A stretch of 64,000 bases of DNA, taken from NCBI GenBank assembly GCA_963693365.1, contig CAVNZM010000012.1:7254001-7318000 (forward strand), read 5' to 3'. This DNA is from Amoebidium appalachense (Eukaryota > Ichthyosporea). This document shows, piece after piece, positions 1-55,130 of this stretch. Below the pieces are notes generated by a model that was not told where the DNA came from, ran no database searches, and saw only the letters and a list, made by a program, of their open reading frames with translations. Position 1 is the stretch's first letter, and every line of letters starts with the position of its first letter. A program made the translations under genes and the position numbers.

Positions 1-432
1 CCCCCCATCCCCCTTCCCCCCATCAACACAAACACACGCACAGCCACACACACACACACACCCGATCATGCACGCCAAAACGACCGCTCACACGCACAAA
101 CGTACGGACACATGCCTGCTCCCCTCCTCTGAAGCACGTGCCTGCGCGCACACACAGGCACACACATCCCCCCCCCCCCCCCCCCCCCCATGTCCGCATC
201 CTCCCCACACACCCATCCCCCCACCTTCCCCACTCTCCTTCCCCCCAATCCCCCCTTCCCCCGCCCCCTCCCACCATCCTCCTTCCCCCCCCCCCCCCCC
301 CCCCCGCCTTCCTTTCCCCTCCTCCACCCCTCCTGCTTCCCCCCGCCCCCTTCCCCCCTCCCGCACCCCCACCCCCAACCACCCCTTTCTCCCTTCCTTC
401 TCTCCCTCTCCTCCCCCTTTCCCCCCCCCTCT

Positions 433-467
<35 letters not shown>

Positions 468-546
468 TTCCCCCCGCCCGCCTCCCCCTCCTTCCCCTCC
501 CCCCCCCTCCCCCCCCCCCCACACACACACACAAATACACGTACAG
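1..546 (+). repeat. Intron 5' of the first visible Furry exon: C-tracts and short CA repeats
   Basis: Almost pure C with scattered T, A and G, ending in a short CA run and the acceptor gtacag at 541-546. Long open frames here encode only Pro/Ser/Gly/His runs and are artefacts of composition. No exon is recognisable, so the Furry N-terminus lies left of the window. Confidence 0.75.
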
Positions 547-30814
<30,268 letters not shown>

Positions 30815-31002
30815 GGTAAAGGACTATGGTTGGATGTGGGTTAAATGGAATGTGTAGGTGGAAGGTGAGGATGGTGTGGTGTGTGTGTGTTTGTGGCACG
30901 TGGGGAGGTTTCAGCTCTGGAGCTTTCTACAGAAGTATTTCCGGAAGAGTGTAGAGTCTAATATTGGGTATTTGCGAATGACATAGTTGGGAATGCGCCT
31001 GT

Positions 31003-31038
<36 letters not shown>

Positions 31039-31482
31039 GAAGGGTTTGGTGGGAAATTATAAAAACATGGCGGCGAGATATTAGCCAGTATCTATAATCT
31101 GAAGGGGTGTGTGAATAGTTTCACTGCACACCTGGACAGTTCTGATGGTTGTTTGCATGATTGTAAAAGGATATATGCCGTCTGCCAAACGCGGGCTACG
31201 GCTTTGACAATGTCGAATGTTAGGCCAAAACACAACAAAATCGCACGTGTAAAAATGTATCTAGAATGTCTGTTTTTCTCTTATTATTTTTTCTCGCATC
31301 TGCTTTTTCCCTTGCAAGAGGGTGCACTGTTGATTTCGTATGATTGCTTCTCTCTTAGGCTGGACGTTATATATGTAAATATGTTTTTGGTGTCGTCTTT
31401 TTTTTTATTTTTTTGTGCCCTCACCAGCATTAACAATATGCTTTGCTTTCCCCCCAAAACGGAAACGGGGGGGGGGGGGGGG

Positions 31483-31519
<37 letters not shown>

Positions 31520-31830
31520 AGTTTGCGTATATCAACTTGCACTTTCATGTGACTTGGTTGACATCATAGTAATTACCATTATTAGTTGTAATAAACGTAT
31601 ATTTTGTGGATTTGCTTATTTATTAGCTTGTTTTGTTCATAAACTGAATGAGTTGTGTTTTTTTTTCTTTTAGATATCTGATATGATATTTACATGCGTG
31701 TGAAATATGACTGTCCGCTGGTCGGGCATGAGATATACTATGGGATATAATTGAAAATATATAGCCACAAGTGTAACTTGTGCTTTTGTTCATGGCCTAG
31801 TTTTCTTTGTGCCAACTAGCACAACTAGCA
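30815..31830. other. Furry 3' flank and intergenic DNA with two G-tracts
   Basis: Contains long G-runs at about 31003-31037 and 31468-31518 and otherwise AT-rich unique sequence. ATAAAC at 31590 could serve a polyadenylation signal. I see no coding exon. Confidence 0.6.
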
Positions 31831-32459
31831 GTGCATGTTGGACTTGGTGATGGGTTCTTGGTATGGCCTTATGGTACCGTGAACATCAAGGCAACAAGGC
31901 AGGCACTCACAGGATGCAACTTGGTGAATGGGTGGGTGAAATTGAGAGCCGACATAGGATAGGAATGGAAGGAAAGGGGGAGGGGGGGGGGGGGGGGGGG
32001 GGGGGGCCTAGAGGTGATGTGGGAAAATGATGAACAGTTACGCAAAGGGAAAGAAGGGGTTGGGTGGGGTGGGGGAGGGAGAGAAAAGAGGCGGGGGGAG
32101 GGGAGGGGGGAGGGGGGGGGGGGGGGGGGGGGGGGGAGAAAGGATCGAGAGAAAAAGGGGTAAAGATGGTAAAGAGGGGGGAAGAGAGTGAGGGAGAGAA
32201 ACGGTGAGAGAGAAAGAAAGGGAAAGTGAGGGAGGGAGATGAAAAGAGAGAGAGTGGTGTGTGTTTGTGTGTGTGCGCGCTCGCACTTTGAGTTCAATTA
32301 AACAAGAGACATCTTAACCAGTCGATCTTACATAGCCATTGTCATGCCGAGTTGTCTTGCCTCACAATCTTTTTTTACTTTTGCTTTCAGCTACTCTCCT
32401 CTTTCCGTTTTTAATAGCTCCCGTTGCTGCTTGAAGAGTTAGCCAGACACCCAGTCCAA

Positions 32460-32666
32460 ACACGCACACACACACACCCGAGTTCCCCCTCACAGACACA
32501 CGCCCTCCCCCTCTCTCACACTCTCTCGCTCTCTCTCCGCCCTTCTCCCTCTCTGCCCCTCCTTCCCTCCCTCTCTCCCTCCCTCCCTCTCTCTCTCTCT
32601 CTCTTCTCTCTCTCCCTCCCTCCCTCCCTCTCTCTCCCTCTCCCCCTCTCCCTCCCTCCCTCCCTC

Positions 32667-32707
<41 letters not shown>

Positions 32708-32959
32708 CTCGCTCTTCCCCCTCGCTCTCCCTCCCTCCCTCTCTCTCTCCCTCTTTCTCTCCTACCCCCCCCCCTCTCTCCTCCCCCTCTCCCTTCCTCC
32801 TCTCTCCCCCCTCCCCCTGCCCCTCCCTCTCTCCCCCCCCCCCCCCCCTCTCTCTCTCTCCCCCCCCCCCCCCCCCCCCCTCCCTACCTACCTAACTACC
32901 AACCTACCTACTTGCCTCCCTCCTTCGCCCTCGCCCCCATGTCTGTCTGTTTCTCTCTC

Positions 32960-32998
<39 letters not shown>

Positions 32999-33423
32999 CC
33001 CCCCCCTCCCCCCCCTCGCCTTCTCTTTCTCCCTCTCCCTCCCGGCCTTGTCTCCTCTCCCACTCTCTCTCTGCGTGTGTTTATATATATGGGTGTGTTT
33101 GTATATCCCATATTTATTCTTATTTGTTTATTTGCACAACGTTAGTACTAGGTGCATGCCTCGTGACACAAATTGTTCAAAGACATTTGACCCACCCCTT
33201 CTCCTCCCTCCACACTAACTGTCTATCTCCCTCTTGAGTCACTCTCTTTCTCCCTTTTTCTCATCCCCCCCCCCCCCCCCCCCCCCCCTCCTCCGCCGCT
33301 TCCCCCCGCCCCCTCTCCTTCCCCCCTCCCTCCCTCCCTCCCTCCCTCCCTCTTTCCATACCTCCCTCCCTCCCTCCCTCTTTCCCTCTTTCCCTCCCTC
33401 CCTCTGTCGATGCCTCCCTCCCC

Positions 33424-33454
<31 letters not shown>

Positions 33455-33640
33455 CCCCCACCCTCCCTCCCCGCTCCCCCTCCCCCTCCCTCTCCCCTAC
33501 CCCCTCCCCCTTCCCCTTTCCCCCCTCCCCCTCCCCACACACACACACCGACCCGCCTCCTCCTCCCCCCCCTCCCCCTTCCCCCCCTCCCCCCCCCCCC
33601 CCCACCCGCCTCCCCCTCCCCCCTCCCTACGCGCCCCCGG
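32460..33640 (+). repeat. Polypyrimidine (CT)-rich tract, copy 1
   Basis: About 1.2 kb of C and T with tetranucleotide (CCCT)n and (CT)n stretches, interrupted near 33060-33240. It is preceded by a purine-rich block at 31970-32265. Confidence 0.95.
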
Positions 33641-33804
33641 GGGACCAACTCTCAACGTTAATCCAAGAATCCCTCCAAACATTAAAACGTCTAATTTTTC
33701 TGTTTTATTTACCAACATATTGTACCCCCGCTACTCACACGGCTCACCCGATTGTGGATATCATCTAACCAACGTCTTAATGCCCCATCATCTCCCCCCT
33801 TCTC

Positions 33805-34138
<334 letters not shown>

Positions 34139-34466
34139 ATTAACCTAGTAGGTCACCTCTAACCAAAAATACCGCAGCGGACGGGGGCCGGTTTTATCAG
34201 TTTCAAAATGTTACACAAAACGATTCCACTATTTTCTACTCTTTTTTCCGCGGGGAAATTTCATGGGGGGCTACCAGAGCCACCCAAACCCAATTGGCGA
34301 TCCTTATCGTCAAAGCTTTCAAACGGCAAATAAAAATAGAGTCAAGACGCCGTGGAATCTCGCCGCGTGTACCAATAGAGAAGTGTGCCGCGAAGAAATC
34401 GGATATTACCAAGAAAATTCCCGTTTCGCCACAACTTGAACTGAGCAGTAAGAACACCAATGCCGC

Positions 34467-35681
34467 ATGGCGTGCATTGGTCTAGGCTGCTATGAACTTG
34501 CCTTGCCGTTCGCCTTACACTCCATGGAAGATTTTTTCGACGTTACACAATGACATCAAGATAATCCAATCGTACATCAATTTACTAAAGTAGCAAAAAA
34601 CCGATCAAGATTCCTCTATTCTGGCTCACTTGTGTCCTTCATTGATGACAAAAAACGTTAGTCATAGCATTTTCATATAACTTTATTACATTACCAATGC
34701 TACAATCAGGCTAAAATACAAGTTTGTAATGATTTTACTACTTTTTAACACTCTTTAGTAGTCCTAAGAAAAGTCTTGAGGGATATCATTTTTGCACCGC
34801 TCAAAATCTCGATTACACTGTGTACCAATCAAGAAGAGGCAACATACTTTCGTCTAACGTAGAAAAGGTCTCAGATGCGCGCGACCGCGTGCATGCTTTC
34901 TCTCGCGGCGGCTCTACGGTCCCGAGAGTCCAGTGTTCGCGGTGTGTGTAAGGGAAAATACGAGTCACCTCAGTAGGTGACAGCTTCCTATGGGCCACGT
35001 TGTCACAGGAAAGACACGTGCCACGTGACCTGTCAAGACTGACAAGATATATTCTCTCGGTGTAACTTGGACAGACAGACAGATGCGCCATCCCTTTCAC
35101 TGATTAGACTGACTGATTCTTCATGATTTCGTTAGGTAGTGATCACAGACAACTATTTGTTTGTTCTATGCATTTAGTTGCTCACACCCAAACACAGACA
35201 GACGGCAACTCGATTTCACATGTGCCCCCTACTTGAAGGCCCCTTAAGCTTTGATGATTACCACCACGCACCATACATATCATCTATAAAAATAACCACC
35301 TGTATTTGATCACACGAATCCGAAAACCTAAATTTAGTTGCATCTACACTAAATTTTGTCAGGAAAATCTATATTAGTGTTAACACACAGCCAGAAGACA
35401 CAACCAGATGTTCGAGCATATGATCCTAACGGTGATTGATTTTTTTCTTGCTGGGGTCCATGAATTCACATCCCTCTTCATTACTGCTATCCGTGCCAGT
35501 GGAGAGAAGAAGGCAATTTGTGGATTCTGGAAAACCGAAAGAGGTTCGTTGACCTACCGTTTTCCTTCCCTATCTAGATGGAAGGGCACTCATCCAGTCA
35601 CGTTTGACATACGTATATGTGGTTTCCGAGTGCGTTTGCGTCGGGTTCCCAGTGATTTCCATACCATCGGGGTAAACTTGA
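34467..35681. other. Single-copy spacer between the two repeat units
   Basis: About 1.2 kb of mixed composition without long C-tracts. A 97-codon open frame at 35408-35701 runs into the start of copy 2 and has no recognisable domain. Nothing else is assignable. Confidence 0.6.
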
Positions 35682-36446
35682 GTGCATGTTGGACTTGGTG
35701 ATGTGTTCTTGGTGTGGCCTTATGGTACCTTGAACATCGAGGCAACAAGGCAGGCACTCGCAGAATGCAACGTGGTGAATGGGTGGGTGAAATTGAGAGC
35801 CAAATAGGATAGGAGGGGAAGGAAGAGGGGGGGGGGGAGGGGGAGGGGGGGGGGGGGGGGGCAAGAGCTGATTTGGGAAAAGGATGAACAGTTGCGCGAA
35901 GTGAAAGAAGGTGTTGGGTGGGGTGGGGGAGGGAGAGAAAAGGGGCGGGGGAGAGGGGGGGGGGGGGGGGGGGGGGGGGGTGATGAGGGAGAGAGGATCG
36001 AGGGAGAAAGAGGTAGAGATGGTAAAGAGGGGGGGGAGAGAGAGGGAGGGAAAGAAACGGTGAAACAGAGAGAGAGAGGGAGAGTAAGGGAGGGTGATGG
36101 GGAGAGAGAGTGCGTGTGGTTTGGGTGTGTGCGCGGCTTGCACTTTGAGTCCAGTGAAACAACAGACAACTTAGTTCGTCGATCTTACATAGCCATGGTC
36201 ATGCCGAGTTGTCTTGCCTCCACAATCTTTTTGCACTTCAGCTTTCAGCTACTCTCCACTTTCCGTTTTTTATAGTTCCCGTTGTTGCTTGAAGAGTTAG
36301 TCCGACACCCAGTCCAAACACGCACACACACACGCCCGAGTCCTCCCCCACACACACATGCCCTCCCCCTCTCTCTCGCTCTCTCGCGCTCTCTCCCTCC
36401 CTTCTCTCTCTCCCCCCCTCTTCCCCGCCCTCTCTGTCTCCCTCTC

Positions 36447-36478
<32 letters not shown>

Positions 36479-36613
36479 CCCCCCCCCCCCCCCCCCCCCC
36501 CCCCTCCCTCCCTCCCTCCCTCCCCCTTCTCTCTCCCTCCATCCCTCCCTCCCTCTCTCCCTCGCTCTCCCTCCCTCCCTCCCTCCCTCTTTCTCTTTCT
36601 CTCTCTCTCTCTC

Positions 36614-36648
<35 letters not shown>

Positions 36649-36799
36649 CCCCCCCACTCTCTCCCTCTCTCCTGTCCTCCCCTCTCTTCTCCCCTCTCCC
36701 TCTACCTTCCTCCTCTCTCCCTCATCCCCTGCCTCTCCCTCTCCCTCTCCCTCTCCCTCTCCCTCTCCCCCTTCCCCTCCCCCTCCCCCTCTCCTTCCC

Positions 36800-36831
<32 letters not shown>

Positions 36832-37597
36832 CCCCCCCCCCCCCTCTCTCTCTCTTTCTCTCTCTCTCGTCCCCCCCCCCCCCCCCCCCTCCATTCCTAC
36901 CTACCTACCTACCAATCTATCTACTTGCCTCCCTCCTTCGCCCTCTCCCCCTGTCTGTCTGTTTCTCTCTCTCCTCTCTCTCCCTCTCTCTATATCTCTC
37001 TCTCCCTCCCTCCCTCCCCCCCCCCCCCCCTCCCTCCCTCCCTCCCTCCCTCCCTCTCTTCTCTCTCTCTCTCCCTCTCTCTCTCTCCCCCCTCCCCCCC
37101 CCCCCCCCCCCCCCCCTCCCTCTCCCTCTCCCCCCCCCTCGCCTTCTCTTTCTCCCTCTCCCTCCCGGCCTTGTCTCCTCTCCCACTCCCTCTGTCTCTC
37201 TACGTGTGCTTCTATGTGTGTGTGTGATTGTATATCCCATATTTATCTCTATTTGTTTTTTTGCACAACGTTAGTACTAGGAGCATGCCTCGTGGCACAA
37301 ACTGTTCATAAATAATTGACCCCCCCTCTCCTCCTTCCACACTGACCGTCTTCCTCCCTCTTGAGTCACTCTCTTTCTCTCTTTTTTTCATCCGCCCCTC
37401 TCCGCTTCCTCCGCCATTTCCCCCGCCCCCTCTTTCCCCCCCTCCCTCCCTACCTCCCTCCCTCCCTCCCTTACTCTTTCCATACCTCCCTCCCTCCCTC
37501 CCTCCCTCCCTCCCTCCCTCTTTCCCTCCCTCCCTCCCTCGCTGGTTTTTTTTCTCTCTCTCTCTCTCTCTCTCCCTCCCTCCCTCCCTCTCTCCCT

Positions 37598-37672
<75 letters not shown>

Positions 37673-37987
37673 CACCCTCCCTCTCGTTCCCCTTCCCCCT
37701 CGCCCTTTCCCCTCCCCTCCCCCCCCCCCCCCCCCCCCCCCTCTTCCTCCCTCTCCCCTCTCCCTACCCCTCCCCCCCTTCTCCCCTCCCACCCGCCTCC
37801 CCCTTCCCCTCCCCCTCCCCCTCCCCCCCTCCCCTCCGCGCCCCCGAGGGACCAACTCTCAACGTTATCCATCAATGCTCTCAAACACTAAAACGTCTGA
37901 TTTTACCAACATATTGTACCCCCACCACTCACACGGCTCACCCGATTGTGGATATCATCTAACTATCATCTCAAAGCCCCTTCCCTC

Positions 37988-38062
<75 letters not shown>

Positions 38063-38405
38063 TTTAGCTAGATCACCTCTCTTCAAAAATACCGGAACGG
38101 ACTGCGGCCGGTTTTATCAATTTAAGAATGTTACACAAGATGGTTCCACTATTTTCTACTTTTTTTTCTGCGGGGAAAATTCACGGGGGAGCTTCTATTT
38201 CTCGTTATTTCGGGACGACTACCAAGGCCACCCAAACCCAACTGGCGATCCTTATTGTCAAAGCTTTCGAACGGCAAATAAAAATAGAATCGAGATTCCA
38301 AGGAATCCCGCCGCCTGTACCAATAGAGAAGTGGACCCCCAAAAAATCGGATATTGCCAAGAAAATTCCCGTTTCGCCACAACTGAGCATTAAGAACACC
38401 GATGC
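35682..38405 (+). mobile_element. Repeat unit, copy 2 (continues into the RNase H ORF)
   Basis: Same order of blocks as 31831-34466: unique left end, purine block (35815-36110), TCTTACATAGCCATGGTCAT region, polypyrimidine block (36290-37850), GGACCAACTCTCAACGTTA, short CA array, then coding sequence. The two copies are direct repeats offset by about 3.85 kb at their left ends. Confidence 0.85.
36290..37850 (+). repeat. Polypyrimidine (CT)-rich tract, copy 2
   Basis: About 1.5 kb of C and T with (CT)n, (CCCT)n and C-runs; interrupted near 37200-37370 by TATGTGTGTGTGTGATTG-type sequence also found in copy 1. Confidence 0.95.
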
Positions 38406-39765
38406 CACGACAGCAGGGAAGTCGGAAACCAGGAAAACACAACCAAAATTACCGGAAATCCGTCCTGCCCAGTCACTTGCGAACACGAGTAATGAGGAAA
38501 CCCCGCATGATATTACCGAGCATGATAATCAGGTGCAAGTGGAAACTTGTGTAACGTCCGTCGACGTCGGCGAGGGGAAGCCGTCAAAAACCCCAGAGTC
38601 CTTACCGACGCCGCCGAAAAAACAAAAACGGACACTAATAAAACCGGAAAAGAAACCACAACCGATCCCCGAGCCAATACCAACAGAAAACGAGAAGCCG
38701 CCTGAATCAGAACAGCCGACAACTACTAGTATTGATGCTACAACCACAGATCCGGAAATTCCAGCTAAAAATCCGACAATCCCCTCGCCGAAGCCTAAGT
38801 CAAAGGCGCTTCTGCCAAAACGGAAAAGTCGGGCGGTGGCTGAGCCCGGAAACCCAATCATGGGTTTGCAGAAATCCGAAACCCCGACACGGAAACCAGA
38901 GCCAAAAACGAAGAGGGCACCGTCTATAGCTACCCAACCGAAGGTACGAAACGGGAAATCCAAATTAAAGCCGGTGATAACACTTGCACCACAGTCAACA
39001 ACAATCACAAACCCTTGGACCGCTGCAAATTTTTTGGACCCGGATACGCTTAAGCGGTGGAACGAGGTTTCTTCTTCGTGGCCAAGCGACAAAACTGTAG
39101 TTCTTTTTACTGACGGAAGCACGCTTGAAAAAGGCCGCAACAAAAAACACAAATACGTAGGGGCGGGGGTGGGCGTGGTGCTTGATAATGTTTCTTTGGA
39201 AGAGGATCTTGTTGCTTCGGTGCGGCTACCCAAAGGCGTAACCTGCACGCAGGCAGAAGTCTATGGGCTGTTGTTAGGATTGCTTCTCACGCCACCACAC
39301 CTTAGCCTACACATTAAGACAGATTGTCAGAGTGTGGTGCACGTCCTTGAAGACTTAGTCATGAACACAGGGTTCCTATCCCGAAAAACGCGAATGAAAC
39401 GCCATGCATGCGCAATCTGGCAACACATTGACCACAACGCAAACACACGTACGGGGAATTTCACGTTTGAGTGGGTGAGGGGGCACCAGAAAGATGGATC
39501 TCACGATGCGTTCCGAAGCAAACAGGCAGATGAGGCAGCGCGTGCAGGGTGTAAAAGGAAGCTTTTGTTCCGTCATTTTCCTTTACCACCTGCTCCCGCA
39601 CAGAGGGACGCTGAGGAAATTAGTAGTAATACGGCCCCTGCTTCGCAGAGTCTTTTACTTACTAAGTTAACTGCAGTTTTTTGCATGGTGCGTGTCCCGG
39701 AAAATCAGTATCTGTGTTGTTTGAATTTACTGGCGGAATTTGCGGTGTTTATGGTGTACACGTAG
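38128..39765 (+). CDS. RNase H1-domain protein of a putative retroelement (545 aa, no RT seen)
   Basis: Single open frame from ATG 38128 to TAG. Residues 1-85 are a short N-terminal segment shared with repeat copy 1. Residues about 90-310 are a Pro/Lys/Thr/Glu-rich, probably disordered linker. Residues about 320-475 form a type 1 RNase H fold with all expected catalytic positions: D329 in FTDGS, E377 in QAEVYG, D399 in KTDCQS, H453 in WVRGHQ and D468 in ADEAAR. RNase H domains of this kind normally follow a reverse transcriptase in retrotransposon polyproteins. None is encoded here, so this may be an internally deleted non-autonomous element or a domesticated/host RNase H gene. The ORF has a normal codon composition unlike the surrounding repeats. 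Confidence 0.7.
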   Translation: MLHKMVPLFSTFFSAGKIHGGASISRYFGTTTKATQTQLAILIVKAFERQIKIESRFQGIPPPVPIEKWTPKKSDIAKKIPVSPQLSIKNTDATTAGKSETRKTQPKLPEIRPAQSLANTSNEETPHDITEHDNQVQVETCVTSVDVGEGKPSKTPESLPTPPKKQKRTLIKPEKKPQPIPEPIPTENEKPPESEQPTTTSIDATTTDPEIPAKNPTIPSPKPKSKALLPKRKSRAVAEPGNPIMGLQKSETPTRKPEPKTKRAPSIATQPKVRNGKSKLKPVITLAPQSTTITNPWTAANFLDPDTLKRWNEVSSSWPSDKTVVLFTDGSTLEKGRNKKHKYVGAGVGVVLDNVSLEEDLVASVRLPKGVTCTQAEVYGLLLGLLLTPPHLSLHIKTDCQSVVHVLEDLVMNTGFLSRKTRMKRHACAIWQHIDHNANTRTGNFTFEWVRGHQKDGSHDAFRSKQADEAARAGCKRKLLFRHFPLPPAPAQRDAEEISSNTAPASQSLLLTKLTAVFCMVRVPENQYLCCLNLLAEFAVFMVYT

Positions 39766-39832
39766 AATCTGATGTTTTGATTTGTTCAGGGGTCGAAAAG
39801 CGAGTATTTTTTTTATCATGGTATTTAATTTG

Positions 39833-39972
39833 TACATATGATAGCGTCAGTACATTCATGATTTTTTTTGTAAACATGGTACTAAGTTACACATCATGGC
39901 ACTGACGCTATGTACATATGTAACTTAAGTTACACATCATGGCACTGACGCTATGTACATATGTAACTTAGA
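39833..39972. repeat. Palindromic 43-bp tandem repeat with an upstream inverted copy
   Basis: Two identical adjacent units (AAGTTACACATCATGGCACT then GACGCTATGTACATATGTAACTT) have inverted ends AAGTTACA/TGTAACTT. Upstream, TGTACATATGATAGCGTCAG (39833) is an inverted partial copy. The whole could fold into a long hairpin just downstream of the RNase H ORF. Confidence 0.8.
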
Positions 39973-40328
39973 GAGACCGCCTAAGACTTAACCATGCTCC
40001 TTAATTGTCTATTCGATTTTGCTATAGAATGTTTATTTCGTATAGTGAGGTGGAGGTTACGGAAATACTATACCGGAAATAATAATCTTGTTTACGTGGC
40101 TCATTGCAATTGTCATCAAGTTTAATTAATTAATTATAAACTTTGTTTTTCGACTCGAATGACTCGTTCTCTGCACTGAGTTGTAGGTACTAACTATTTA
40201 CTCAGTCTGTCTCGCAATGCCACGTGCACACTGAATCGATGTTGTGTGTTTCCGCAAGGCTTAGCAACTCGATCCTCTTTTCCCTCTGCGTGGCCTCTGC
40301 GCCTATGTATATATGCCCGGGGGTGCGG

Positions 40329-40363
<35 letters not shown>

Positions 40364-41483
40364 TCGAATTCGAGCTGAGATCTAGCTAGAGAGGAGGAGG
40401 GAATGAGGGAGGGATCCGGAGAGAATGAGAGGAGAGAGAGAGCTCGAGAGAGAGTGTGTGTGTGTGTGTGCATGTGTTCGTGTGTGTGTCTGGCTACAGA
40501 GAGAGAGAGAATTTCAATCATGCAGTACACAACGATGGCTGTATGATTACATGATTATGACAATGGGTTGTCGTAATTGTTGTTGGTGAGCTCGAGTGCC
40601 AATAACGAAACAAACGGGTATCAGCTGCAGAAGGAAAACCGTTACTATAATGAATTTTATTTCGATCGGGGCATCAAGGAAAAACATTATGTCACTGCGC
40701 ATGCAGTGGTAACAATGCCAGATATGAACAAGAGTATACCGTATGTGTTTCGAGTTGAGCGAAGAAAAGGTGTTGATGATAATTAGTTTATTTAGATCGG
40801 GGCTATGCCATCAGACAGGGCGAAATAACTGATGTCGACGTACGTATACATCTTGAAACATAATACATGCGTACAGTACTCAATTCAAATCCTTTGAGTT
40901 ATGCAAGCAATATGCCACACCAAGCATCAACTCATCAATGATTATCATAACAGCATGTTGATTCAATGTTACTTCCTAGCTACCGTTCTCGAAGAGTAGG
41001 CTACAGCGTCTTCATATATAGAATCAACATAAACTAGCAATTTTGAGATACATACTTGTTATCACTCGAGTATATACACCAAGATGTTTATGCAGTAATT
41101 AGACAGTTAACATTACTTCGTGGCACTAGTTCTAATAGTCCTTAGAACTATTTTATCATATCGAGTTCTCACGACCGCCAGTGTCGGAGGTCAACTTGAA
41201 AAGTCAAACATGCTTGGAAATGCAAAAGGAAAAACAAAACCTTGACGTGTTAAGTCACATGTTGCCTTCCTTTATGGCAGAAAATGTACAATTGGTGTTG
41301 AGACATGACGATTTGGTCTCTACATGCAAATCTCGCGCGTACCATATGATATATACAACCCCCCCCCCTCGGCCTCCCTCGGCCCCCCTCCCCCCCCCCC
41401 CCTCCCCCCAATACACACACACACACACAACCAAAAAAAAAAAAAAAAAAAAAAAGATGGAGTGTGCGTGCGTGCGTGCGTGC

Positions 41484-41530
<47 letters not shown>

Positions 41531-41741
41531 GGGACTTGTCACCTCCCCCAAATCCTATATACGTTCTCCCTAATAACCCCCATACCAACCCACCGATAGA
41601 AGTCATATTTAGCATCATGCAGGCTACGTATACGTACAAGCGCGGTTGCCACGATTAAATGTGCCTGTATGTTGAATGACTCAGAACGTGAATGATTCAA
41701 AAACACGTGTCTCTTGCACGTGCACACACACACACACACAC

Positions 41742-41785
<44 letters not shown>
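39973..41785. other. Intergenic region between RNase H element and CDPK 3' end
   Basis: Mostly AT-rich single-copy sequence, with a G-tract at 40328-40362 and C/A/GT/G simple repeats at 41360-41533. A 69-codon frame at 40577-40786 has ordinary amino-acid composition (contains ENRYYNEFYFDRGIKEKHYV) but no family I recognise. It could be a decayed exon or chance. Confidence 0.5.
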
Positions 41786-54258
<12,473 letters not shown>

Positions 54259-54471
54259 TGGCTGAGAGAGCACCAAACCGAGCGCAGTTGCACCAATTAC
54301 GGCAGCCGCATATTGACTATTTTTGGCGTGACCTGATATGTGTACACGTGATTAGTATACCATGCATAGATCACGGAGACATCCTACTGTAATGTTTGAT
54401 GTGCACATGCTCATCCGCGTCCTAAGTGTTTGTGTATTGTACTTCGGCGTGGAAAAGCAGAGCAGAATCAT

Positions 54472-54523
<52 letters not shown>

Positions 54524-55130
54524 CGCACGCACGTGTGTATGAGTGTGTGTGTGTGGGCGCACATGTGTGTGTGCGCGCACGTGTGTGTGTGAGTGTGTGT
54601 GTGGACGCACATGAGCTTGTGTGCTTATTATCGTGTGTGCATGCGCGTGCACGTGTGTGGGGTGTCGAAGTGCACGTGTGTGACTGTGCAGCAGCTGCGT
54701 GTGTGCAACAACCCCGGCTTGAAAATGGTATGACGTATATGTATGTGCGCTGGCCTGTATATTTTGTCACATTATGATTTCATTTTTGTACACTGCCTGT
54801 GTAGTGTGTGCGGGTGTCAGGTTATCGCACGAGTCATTCTCTCTTTAAAAAATTCTTTTGGGCCCTCTACCATTTACCCCGTTGACAGTGCTTCCTTCCT
54901 TCCTTCTGTCTATCTTCGTCCCCTCCATTTTTTCTTTTTCGATTTCTTGCTCTTTCCCTACCACCCCATTCTGTTCTTTCTTTTGCATCGATTTCCTTGT
55001 TACCTTTCGTTTTTCTTTCTTTTTCTTCCTTCTTTCTTGTTTTGGCCGGGAAGGGTGGGGGGAGGGGGGGGAGAGGAAAGGAGGGAGGGATAATGAGATA
55101 TGAAATGCAACATCATGTTACTATGAATGT
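54259..55130. other. CDPK upstream region
   Basis: Holds a (GT)n array with GC and ACGT interruptions (54473-54660) and T-rich then G-rich sequence around 54890-55090. I see no exon. The CDPK promoter should lie here, but no specific element is identifiable. Confidence 0.5.

Noticed and set aside
35408-35701. 97-codon open frame as a gene
   Set aside because: No recognisable domain, no splice context, and its 3' end lies in the repeated unit; chance is adequate.
40577-40786. 69-codon open frame as a gene
   Set aside because: Ordinary composition but no family, neighbours or splice signals; kept only as a note in the intergenic region.
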